Part shown: positions 26,801 to 34,094 of the stretch, one piece after another
Layout: every line of letters starts with the position of its first letter
Numbering within the stretch: the stretch's first letter is position 1
Source: Betaproteobacteria bacterium
GTDB lineage: Bacteria > Pseudomonadota > Gammaproteobacteria > Burkholderiales > Casimicrobiaceae
Direction: 5' to 3'
Assembly: GCA_003153335.1 (NCBI GenBank)
Contig: PLYG01000430.1
Coordinates: forward strand, 1,094 to 36,165
Length of the DNA: 35,072 bases
Program-made: the position numbers and the translations under genes
The notes under the pieces: model-generated
The model's input: only the letters and a program-made list of their open reading frames with translations
Told to the model about the DNA's origin: nothing
Database searches by the model: none

Positions 26801-29227
26801 TTGCTACTGCTGGACCAGGAATTCGCCATGCTGCGGGCGAAGGAGCATTCGGCGCAGATCCCCAGCGCAGAACGCGAGCGGATCGAGAACGCCTTCAAGA
26901 GCGACGGCGAACGCATAAACACGCTGGTGTGTACACCCACGCTGGAGATGGGTGTGAACATCGGGGCGCTGGATGCTGTGCTGATGCGCAACGTGCCGCC
27001 GCTGCCCGCCAACTACTGGCAGCGCGCCGGGCGGGCGGGGCGGCAGTTCCGCATGGCGCTGGACATCACCTATGCGCGGGCGGCGAGCCACGACCGGGCC
27101 TATTTCAACGAGCCGCTGAAAATGCTGGAAGGCCTGGTGGAGCCACCCAGTTTTAACCTCCGTAACCCGGTGATGGTAGCCAAGCACGTGCATGCCACGG
27201 TGTTAACGGCACTGTTCAAGCTGCTGCGCGAGAAGGCACTGCCGCAAGCGGAGCTGGACGTCCTGCAAGGCGCGATGCGGGCCTGCCTGCCACCGCAGAT
27301 CAAAACATTCTTGTTTACACTCGAAGGCCTGGTGCGCTCAGCGCCGATGAAGCTGACGGAACTGACCTCGGTTGTTCGGCAACATCGCGCGATCCTGATC
27401 GCTGCCGTGCTGGCTGCCTTCAAGCAAGGATGGCCCGAGGCCGACGCTGACGTGGTCAGCACGGAGCGAGTCTCAGGCATTATCGACAACCTGTCCGAAG
27501 AACTGCAGACCGTTATCGGCCGCTTGTTCCGGCGACTGCAATGGGCATTAGGGCAACTGGAGCGTCTGCGCAAGGTGGCCGAGGCCAAGGGTTCGATGGA
27601 CCCCGACGAGGAAGCACTGCGCAGCCGCTGCGAACGACTGGTCAAGAAGCTGAAGGGCGAGGCCCGGCGCCGCTCCAACCAGGCCGAAGGCGTAGATGAG
27701 ACTAATACCTACGGTGTGCTGGCTGCGGAGGGGTTCTTGCCAGGATATGGGTTGGACACTGGAGCGGTGAGCATTACGCATATCGCCCCGCGCTTCGGAT
27801 CGGACATCTCCGACTGGGAACTGCGGCGCAACAGCGCGCTGGCCGTTCGTGAGTACGTGCCCGGCAACCTGATTTACGCGAACGCGCACAAGTTTGTGCC
27901 GCGCACCTTCCACCTGATTCCTGAAGAGCCCATCGTCTTCGCGGTGGATCTGGCCAATGAGTCCATTCAAGAGACCGGCGGCTTGGCGCAGCCGACGGCG
28001 CCGACGCAGACCGAGGCCTTGGGATCGGCCAGAATATTCGGCGTGCAGGTCTGTGACGTGGACGCGCCGCACCAGTCCTACATCTCGGACGATGAGGACT
28101 ACCGATTCCAGTTGCCAGTAGCAGTTTTCGGTCAAGACCAGGGGCGGCATTCAGGAGGCCCGGCTTACGAGTGGGGCAAGGCCGTGCTACACCTAAAGCA
28201 CGGACTACACATGCGGCTGGTGAACGTGGGGGCGGCCTCGCAGGTAAAGGCGCACGGAGAGATGGGCTACCCCGTATGCCTGGTGTGTGGCCAAAGCCGG
28301 TCGCCAATGAGCACGCTGAAGGAGCTGGACTCGTTCAACGAGCATCATATAGACCGATGTGGCCGCCCGATCCAGAAGATCGCCTTCTATGCGGAGGCTG
28401 TGGCCGATGCGCTTGTGCTGCCGGATTGCTCGTCCAAAGAGGCAGCGTACAGCGTCATGGAGGCACTGCGCCAGGGGGCGGCCGAAGTGCTGGACATGGA
28501 AATCTCAGACCTGCAGGTGCAGGTGTTGGGCAAGCCCGGATCGGAGACCTACGACGCGCTTCTGTACGACCCGATGCCAGGTGGATCGGGCCTACTGGAG
28601 CAGATGATCGGACACTGGCCGGCGGTCATTCAGCGTGCACTGAGTCTGGTGGAAAACTGCCCGTCAGCCTGCGAGACTTCGTGCGTTGACTGTCTGCAGC
28701 ACTTCCGCAATTCGTTCTATCACTCCGAATTGAATCGGCATACTGCCCAGAACTACCTGCGCGAGTGGGGCAACGCCGTGAGCCTCAGCCACGTGATTCC
28801 GGCCGTGCTGCCGGACGACACTCAGACCCAGAAACCGGGGAATCCGCCCGAGCAACAGCTGGTGGCCATGCTCAAAGCAGCGGGGTTGGTCAACTTCGAG
28901 ACGGAGAAGCCCATCGCGCTGTCGGGCGGAGTCACCACTCGCCCTGACGTCTACTTCCATGCACCCAATGACCAGTACGATGGCGTGTGCGTGTACCTGG
29001 ATGGCATGAGCGAGCACTTGCATGGCAACGCGCAGACGGCCGCCAAGGACCGGCAGATTCGTGATGAACTGAGAAACACCGACTTCGAGGTCGTTGCGAT
29101 CCAGTACCAGGAGCTCTATGACAAGACGGCCATGCGGACCCACATGCGCCGCATTGCGAAGGCAGTTGCTGGCAAGTCCAAAGCCAAGGAAGTCGAGGCG
29201 AGCGACACCTGGTTTGATGCTTCCTGA
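23825..29227 (+). CDS. DEAH helicase with DUF1998/zinc modules and C-terminal VSR/DUF559-like nuclease-like domain
   Basis: LVATGTGSGKTECFLLPII, FLVFDEAHTF, CIATSATI, LVCTPTLEMGVNIGALDAVLMRNVPPLPANYWQRAGRAGR, several CxxC pairs, NCPSACETSCVDCLQHFRN (DUF1998), C-terminal RPDVYFHAPNDQYDGVCVYLDG...KDRQIRDELRNTDFEVV. Confidence 0.9.
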   Translation: MLNPITYTEQVVGDFLRYQLSTYAFADAGLYQQMRGLLNLEQTRNTPLMKGPFISLSRTFQQGATLEQLVNDGVLHPHIRQLSPFPSVYQHQDKAIRAIRAGQPTLVATGTGSGKTECFLLPIISRCLQLRDDSAPAGITAVIVYPMNALAEDQLQRMRALLAGTGVSFGMYVGKTPRREADVTGVRLPPGSTAADYKAKLANMQQKKEDRALHPAEERASREAMRKPGNQPRILLTNVKQLELLLTRQQDLELFDSALLEFLVFDEAHTFTGAQGAETACLIRRLRAYCGKNEASTACIATSATIADPVNGLEAGRDFASRFFGVDSSKVVLVGESYENDLWGTPRKASPRLNGDQALQLQTLLEVLSQVDRDAASDAAVQALRVWFQSATGDRLPAGNWREAICQWLSHNEVVFQIGEALRKPRRLQDLLTSLGASLGRPISQEEILVWLALGAASRQGGRPLLRPVVHGFVRGVSGAVVTFPEQSKDAKLWLSSEDALAIDAELHRFPLLSCTTCGQHYFEHGLEDFNFIGPKPGGGSAEGAGRVWRGTEINLGGIRALSLDHQVGAEAEDDPVRTETLFACRYCGTVHDSNLVDCVGCGRNNVLKPLYFVQQKEEHKGKLTRCVSCSAAGRRFSGNYREPARPVRATTVADVHVLAQSMIHRAERRRLLVFADNRQDAAFQAGWMQDRSRRYRLRELIYQKLKQGPVSVSDLTLWLDQHLDADDELSRALIPEVWRVEPKSETGQGHGQERKWFLRVQILRELAVGGRQRVGLEPIGRMKVDYLGLTADRPELAPWATRLGCEPKALAEGVASLLDAARSRRMVYDSITNVYSKVWMDGELQVMRGYLPSMKGVPAALKFQRDGQDDEGRIKQWYSNYSTVAKQAAVAWGVAPDEVRPFLEDMWRLVTDELHLLAPVQLKGARGGLLPGCIGAHQVDANRLTLRPDRGMHRCQTCRRLHARINPGMTCMAWRCGGKLVFEAENPDDYDLLLLDQEFAMLRAKEHSAQIPSAERERIENAFKSDGERINTLVCTPTLEMGVNIGALDAVLMRNVPPLPANYWQRAGRAGRQFRMALDITYARAASHDRAYFNEPLKMLEGLVEPPSFNLRNPVMVAKHVHATVLTALFKLLREKALPQAELDVLQGAMRACLPPQIKTFLFTLEGLVRSAPMKLTELTSVVRQHRAILIAAVLAAFKQGWPEADADVVSTERVSGIIDNLSEELQTVIGRLFRRLQWALGQLERLRKVAEAKGSMDPDEEALRSRCERLVKKLKGEARRRSNQAEGVDETNTYGVLAAEGFLPGYGLDTGAVSITHIAPRFGSDISDWELRRNSALAVREYVPGNLIYANAHKFVPRTFHLIPEEPIVFAVDLANESIQETGGLAQPTAPTQTEALGSARIFGVQVCDVDAPHQSYISDDEDYRFQLPVAVFGQDQGRHSGGPAYEWGKAVLHLKHGLHMRLVNVGAASQVKAHGEMGYPVCLVCGQSRSPMSTLKELDSFNEHHIDRCGRPIQKIAFYAEAVADALVLPDCSSKEAAYSVMEALRQGAAEVLDMEISDLQVQVLGKPGSETYDALLYDPMPGGSGLLEQMIGHWPAVIQRALSLVENCPSACETSCVDCLQHFRNSFYHSELNRHTAQNYLREWGNAVSLSHVIPAVLPDDTQTQKPGNPPEQQLVAMLKAAGLVNFETEKPIALSGGVTTRPDVYFHAPNDQYDGVCVYLDGMSEHLHGNAQTAAKDRQIRDELRNTDFEVVAIQYQELYDKTAMRTHMRRIAKAVAGKSKAKEVEASDTWFDAS

Positions 29228-29274
29228 GTTGTGAGCTGGTCATCGTGGTTTGCACTGATCTATGGAATTGAAGC

Positions 29275-29979
29275 GTGAAGCAAGTCGGGGTTGACGGGTG
29301 TCATGCTGGCTGGATCGCTGTCTCCGATACGGTCGACGGTCTGACATATTGTATCCACCCGACCTTTGAGGATCTGCTCGATTCATGGTCGTCTGCGCAG
29401 AAGATACTAGTCGACATTCCTATAGGCTTACCTGCTCGAAGGATCCCTGTTCGCCAGTGCGACATGCAAGCGAGAAGGGTCTTGGGACCGAGGGCTTCAA
29501 GTGTCTTCACGCCACCATCGCGCAGCGCTTCCAGAGCCCAGAGCATAGAAGTGGCGCGCGAGCTAAACCTGACCGAGGTCCACCGCAGCCTTTCGGCTCA
29601 AGCATGGGGAATTTGCAGAAAGATCGCCGAAGTCGATCAAGCTCTGCTGGCTCATCGCAGGGCCCGGGAGGCAGTGATGGAGGTCCACCCGGAGGTGTGC
29701 TTCTGGTCACTAGCTGGCAGTGCACCGATGAATCATGCCAAACGCACAGCTGCCGGCCAGCGAGAGCGCCTTCAATTGCTCCAGCGATGGGAGGCGCATT
29801 CAGCTGAACTCCTGGGTTCCATCATGGCAAACCATAGGCGCCGCGATGTTCAGGCCGACGACGTGCTCGATGCGTTGGTGGCACGCCTCGGGGCACTCGG
29901 GACCGGCCGATGGCGACCCCCTTGGGGTGCCCGGCGGGGCGCCCTGCGAGAAAAGTGGTGCCTGGTAGGAGCTTCTTGA
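29275..29979 (+). CDS. DUF429 family protein (RNase H-like fold predicted)
   Basis: VGVDGCHAGWIAV, ILVDIPIGLPA, RQCDMQARRVLGPRASSVFTPPSR, SAQAWGICRKIAEVD, EVHPEVCFWSLAG. Confidence 0.88.
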   Translation: MKQVGVDGCHAGWIAVSDTVDGLTYCIHPTFEDLLDSWSSAQKILVDIPIGLPARRIPVRQCDMQARRVLGPRASSVFTPPSRSASRAQSIEVARELNLTEVHRSLSAQAWGICRKIAEVDQALLAHRRAREAVMEVHPEVCFWSLAGSAPMNHAKRTAAGQRERLQLLQRWEAHSAELLGSIMANHRRRDVQADDVLDALVARLGALGTGRWRPPWGARRGALREKWCLVGAS

Positions 29980-30067
29980 GCGAAACCATGAATTGCAGAT
30001 TCGTCGGTGGTGGAATCTTACCGCCGCGAGGCACTCTTAGGCTCATATTGCCCATGCGTGTGCGCGA

Positions 30068-30385
30068 TCATGCGAAATTGATCGGCGAAAACCACCGACT
30101 CGGGAGCATCTCCGAACGGTTGACGCGCCGACGAATCAATTCAATGAATGACAAGCCTTGCCGCAACCGATTCAGTGGCACCGGCATGTCCGCAAACAGC
30201 GCGCCGTTGCGCAGCGCCCCAAGCTTGCGCTCGATCAGCGGGATGTAATGCTGCCAGTCGTAGCGGGTCTGGCGGCGATCGAGCAGCCGCTCGTGGTCGG
30301 CGACTACGGCGTCTGCTGCGACCACGCTGACCCGGTTCGGATACAGCCGCGTACTCACCATCTGGCCCGCCAGCTCACACGGCAC
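30068..30385 (-). pseudogene. IS21-family IstA transposase fragment
   Basis: STRLYPNRVSVVAADAVVADHERLLDRRQTRYDWQHYIPLIERKLGALRNGALFADMPVPLNRLRQGL. Confidence 0.8.
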
Positions 30386-30472
30386 CGAGTACGAGCGACG
30401 CTAAGCGATCAAGATCGACGACATTTTTGATGGGGTAGTTGGGTAGGGCTTGAGGGCCCGGAAAACGAAGGG

Positions 30473-30769
30473 TTAGTTGTCCATGTCGCAAAGCGTTAAC
30501 CCAAGCTTCTTAGCTAATTTCTCGGCTTCATTTTGAGAACAGTGCAAAAATACGGCAGCGACGCGCGGAGAACCGGCCATAAGCCACAGACCGCGCTCTT
30601 CTTTGGTATATTCCAGGCGCAGTGTGGGCATCTGCGTCGGAGATTCGTAGCTGATTCGCACTTCTGCTTCAGACCAGAGCTTTGGCGTAATGTCTAGCAG
30701 GCTATCCACCGCCGAATAGGCAATGCGAATCTTATCGCCAACGAGAATAGAAAATGAATTGATCGACAT
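30473..30769 (-). CDS. hypothetical protein (98 aa)
   Basis: MSINSFSILVGDKIRIAYSAVDSLLDITPKLWSEAEVRISYESPTQMPTLRLEYTKEERGLW... Confidence 0.5.
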   Translation of the reverse strand: MSINSFSILVGDKIRIAYSAVDSLLDITPKLWSEAEVRISYESPTQMPTLRLEYTKEERGLWLMAGSPRVAAVFLHCSQNEAEKLAKKLGLTLCDMDN

Positions 30770-31064
30770 ATTGGGCCAGAAAGGGAAGTAAAGCCAAAAT
30801 TGGTTCACGCAATATTTAGCGGCACGATCCGAATGGCGCGCAGGACTGGAACTCGGACGCCATCGCTGGAATCGACAAGGCCAACAATTACCGCGAGCAG
30901 TGGTGCCGCGCGGCGTGGTCGGACCGGCTTCGTGACGCAATGCTCGAAAAGCAGCGCAGTGATTTGATGAGACATGTGACGAAATCCAAGCATGAAACGG
31001 GAAGTATACCCAGTAGATGTATGCTCTGTAGATAAATATGCAGTAGCGTTGCACGCTATGGGGC

Positions 31065-31289
31065 ATGAAAAAGCCCAAGCCCAAGAGCGCGCGTGCCCGA
31101 GTGGCAGCAAATGTTCTGCGATTGAGAAGTGAGCGGGAATTAAGTCAGGAAGCGCTAGCGGAAGCGGCTGACTTTCACCGCACGTACGTGAGTCAGCTTG
31201 AGCGACGCGTGACCAACATCACGGTCGATAATCTTGAGCGGCTGGCTGTGGCACTACGCGTCGACATAATCGAATTGCTGCGCGACTAA
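31065..31289 (+). CDS. XRE-family HTH transcriptional regulator (74 aa)
   Basis: VAANVLRLRSERELSQEALAEAADFHRTYVSQLERRVTNITVDNLERLAVALRVDIIELL. Confidence 0.92.
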   Translation: MKKPKPKSARARVAANVLRLRSERELSQEALAEAADFHRTYVSQLERRVTNITVDNLERLAVALRVDIIELLRD

Positions 31290-31825
31290 CCTCGTCCGCA
31301 GCACAGTCTGCTGCGCGCCCGAATGTGCACCGGCTGGGCTCCTTTGCTTCGCATCGCAGTAACGTACCGTATTGTCATCTCCAATTCACCATGGCGTGCG
31401 CCACCACTAGAAATGTCGAAGGGACCGCGTCCAAAGTACGCATTGCGCGCGGATAGTACTGCATCCGTTACCAACAAAGCGCCGTCAAGCTGTTGGTGAA
31501 CTGTTGTTCGCTGTTAGTTTTGGTGATTTTCGCGCCATCAAACGATCAAGTGTAAATTCCATAGACGAGCTGCAGAATCGAGCGCTGTGCTCGCTCGAAT
31601 CCCTCATGGCTCTTCAGCATCCGCAGGGGAATGCCGCCGGCCGAAAGTACCCTGTCAATCTTTAACCGTGATGTTCCGCCGGTTCCGGTAGCTCAACGTC
31701 CTGCCGCAATCGAGCAGGCAATTCGCGAAGTCGTTCAAGCCAACCGCCGCCCGGGTAGTGTCTCAGTTTGAATGTAAGGCGGCAAACCGCTTTTTCAGCG
31801 ACCGCCGGTCGTGATGTGATCATGC

Positions 31826-32137
31826 GTGGATGAAAAAGCCTACGATCCGCGCCAGATCGTAGCCCAATTCAATGTAGTTACAACCGGGCCGGCGCGAACT
31901 GACGAGAACATGGCCTTTGAGATGTCTGTCGAGAAGGTACTCGGGTCAGGTTTTTCGGTGGACGAAGCCTTGGGGCTGATGGCGGCCACCGTGAACCCGG
32001 ACTTCGCCCCGCCGCCGAAGGCTGCCTACACCGGGTATTGTCTGGACGACGCGCTGGACACGCGCGTGCGGTTGTCGTTGTGGGGTTATGTCAGAACTCC
32101 CCTGCTGGCACGGACGCCAGCGGGCAACGCGAGTTGA
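31826..32137 (+). CDS. hypothetical protein (103 aa)
   Basis: ORF only; MDEKAYDPRQIVAQFNVVTTGPARTDENMAFEMSVEKVLGSGFSVDEALGLMAA... Confidence 0.4.
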   Translation: MDEKAYDPRQIVAQFNVVTTGPARTDENMAFEMSVEKVLGSGFSVDEALGLMAATVNPDFAPPPKAAYTGYCLDDALDTRVRLSLWGYVRTPLLARTPAGNAS

Positions 32138-32280
32138 GCGCGCGAGCACATTGTGCGTTGCGCGTTCCGTGAGCAGACCACGAACCGCATTCGTTCCCGA
32201 GTTTCCGTACTACCATAGCGAACACGGTCGCATCGAGCGTCACACTCGCGGAGTCTTCATGCAAAAGAAATGCCTTGCAC

Positions 32281-32302
32281 TATACCCACTTGTGGGTATA
32301 AT
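32281..32302 (+). promoter_or_regulatory. Palindromic operator/promoter site F
   Basis: TTGCAC-(16)-TATAAT containing TATACCC-ACTTGT-GGGTATAAT, then 6 nt to ATG. Confidence 0.85.
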
Positions 32303-32308
32303 ATGGTT

Positions 32309-32581
32309 ATGAACTCGAATGAACTTCTCCAACTCTTCGCCGTCATCAGCGGTTTCGTCGGCAGCTACTTGGTCATCAAGCGAAAGGTCTCGGCCTTCTA
32401 CTGGTGGCTGGCTTCCAACGCGGCATTGATGGTGATCCAGTACGTCTTGGGCGCCTACATGCTAATCGCCCTTTACGCCGCATATTCGGTAATGAACGTT
32501 TACGGTATCTGTGAGTGGAGAAAGGCGGCGCGGCAAGGCCAGTCGCCCACCGCCGACACGGTTATCGGCCCCGGAATATAA
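32309..32581 (+). CDS. 3-TM PnuC-like small membrane protein (90 aa)
   Basis: LLQLFAVISGFVGSYLVIKRKVSAFYWWLASNAALMVIQYVLGAYMLIALYAAYSVMNVYGICEWRKA, PnuC-like repeat ending. Confidence 0.6.
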   Translation: MNSNELLQLFAVISGFVGSYLVIKRKVSAFYWWLASNAALMVIQYVLGAYMLIALYAAYSVMNVYGICEWRKAARQGQSPTADTVIGPGI

Positions 32582-32606
32582 GACCCGAAATCAAGGACTC
32601 GCTTTC

Positions 32607-33191
32607 ATGACACCCGAACTGGAAAAACGCGACAAAGAACTGCACGCACTGGTGCGGCCTCTCAACAAGGCGCGCTACACCGTCGATGTGGGTTTTGGGT
32701 ATGTCGAGAAATGGCTGGCCGACCTCGACCGTGACTATGGTCGCGGCAGCGCGGGCGGCTTGGAGCTTGACCCGGACTACCAACGAGGGCACGTTTGGCT
32801 TCCCGAGCAACGCTCGCGCTTCATGGAATATCTCCTGCGCGGAGGCAGCGCAAACCTGCAGCTTCAGTGGAATCATCCGTTGTGGAATGAGCAGAACGTG
32901 GTCACCGACTTGCCGCACCAGATGCAATTGGTTGACGGCAAACAGCGACTGGAGACGATCCGCCGCTTCATGCGCGGAGAAGTGCTGGCCTTCGGGCTTC
33001 CGGTTACGTCGTTTATCGGTACCAGCTTCGATCCTAATCGTTTGGGAACTTTCCGCATCAGCATGAACGTGCACAGCATCACCTTGCGCGCCGAGCTGCT
33101 CAAGTTCTATCTCGCCCTCAACGAAGGCGGCGTGGTGCATACCGCCGATGAGTTGGCGCGGGTGCACAAGTTGCTGAAGGCGGTATCGTGA
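32607..33191 (+). CDS. DUF262-family protein (ParB/Srx-like fold), single domain
   Basis: LELDPDYQRGHVWLPEQRSRFMEYLLRGG...MQLVDGKQRLETIRRFMRGEV. Confidence 0.8.
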   Translation: MTPELEKRDKELHALVRPLNKARYTVDVGFGYVEKWLADLDRDYGRGSAGGLELDPDYQRGHVWLPEQRSRFMEYLLRGGSANLQLQWNHPLWNEQNVVTDLPHQMQLVDGKQRLETIRRFMRGEVLAFGLPVTSFIGTSFDPNRLGTFRISMNVHSITLRAELLKFYLALNEGGVVHTADELARVHKLLKAVS

Positions 33192-33460
33192 GCGGCGCCG
33201 GTGTCGTGCCCATGGTGGCCCGTTCCGCCATCATCGAAGCGGTGCTGGTCGATCATCTCGCCAACCTTGCTCCTGCGGAACGGTTGCCGATCATCGACGA
33301 TCTGCTGCACCGGCTCCAGTTCGAGCGGCGGCTGGCGGTGTTGACGGACGATGAGCGCCGGTATATGGACGCCAACGAAGAACTTTCCGATGCCCAGCGC
33401 GCCCGGCTGAGTGCCTGCGCTACGCCGGCAGGGCTGATCGGGCTTGCGGTTACTGGATGA
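33188..33460 (+). CDS. hypothetical protein (90 aa)
   Basis: ORF with 4-bp overlaps on both sides. Confidence 0.6.
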   Translation: MSGAGVVPMVARSAIIEAVLVDHLANLAPAERLPIIDDLLHRLQFERRLAVLTDDERRYMDANEELSDAQRARLSACATPAGLIGLAVTG

Positions 33461-33762
33461 CCAACGTACTTGTTGCAGGCGACCGCTACAACATCTCGGA
33501 GCGCGCGATTGGCCGCACCTTTCACAACAGCCGACTGCAGCAATGGCAGCCAGCCGACCTTGATGCGCGCAACCATCACTTTCTCGTCGATCTACATGCC
33601 GCTGATCACGCTTTCCTGCCGCGACCGGTAGCGTATGAGGAGGCTCGCGCGGCAGATCAGCGGAAGGACTTGTTTGTGGATTTGCTCGTGGCACAGCGCT
33701 TCGCCCGGCTATTGACCGAAGCCGCTCTCGCAGTGCCTCTGGTCCCGGCCGCGACCAAATGA
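33457..33762 (+). CDS. hypothetical protein (101 aa)
   Basis: ORF with 4-bp overlaps on both sides. Confidence 0.6.
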   Translation: MTNVLVAGDRYNISERAIGRTFHNSRLQQWQPADLDARNHHFLVDLHAADHAFLPRPVAYEEARAADQRKDLFVDLLVAQRFARLLTEAALAVPLVPAATK

Positions 33763-34094
33763 GCGGCCTCGGCGGCGCCAGGTCGTTGACCAGCAACGCG
33801 CACCTTGCCTCCGCCATGCTGGCCGCAATGCGCGGGCGGCTGGACTATATGGGTACGACCATCATGGCCTATGAAGCGCTGGAGGAGCTGAGCCGCGCCA
33901 GTGGCGTCCGTGACGGTGTCACCGGCCTGCTCGCGTCGCTTGACCAGCAACGCATGGAACCGGAGCTGGTCAACGTTGGTCGGGCAGCCGTGCTGTACTC
34001 CCTGCTGGAATGCTGGGTCAAACCCTGCCACCAGATTGCCCTGATGCGCGCGACCGGCCGTGACCGGGCGCAATGGCTGGAGGCGTTGGCATGA
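33759..34094 (+). CDS. hypothetical protein (111 aa)
   Basis: ORF with 4-bp overlaps on both sides. Confidence 0.6.
   Translation: MSGLGGARSLTSNAHLASAMLAAMRGRLDYMGTTIMAYEALEELSRASGVRDGVTGLLASLDQQRMEPELVNVGRAAVLYSLLECWVKPCHQIALMRATGRDRAQWLEALA

Noticed and set aside
15236-29979. Calling the operon canonical DISARM, or BREX
   Set aside because: No separate DrmB/DrmC genes seen for DISARM, and no PglZ, BrxC or Lon-like gene for BREX; resemblance is at module level only.
30805-31110. Minus ORF 30805-31110 and the N-terminal extension of 30473-31084
   Set aside because: Overlaps the XRE promoter and gene start; no family features.
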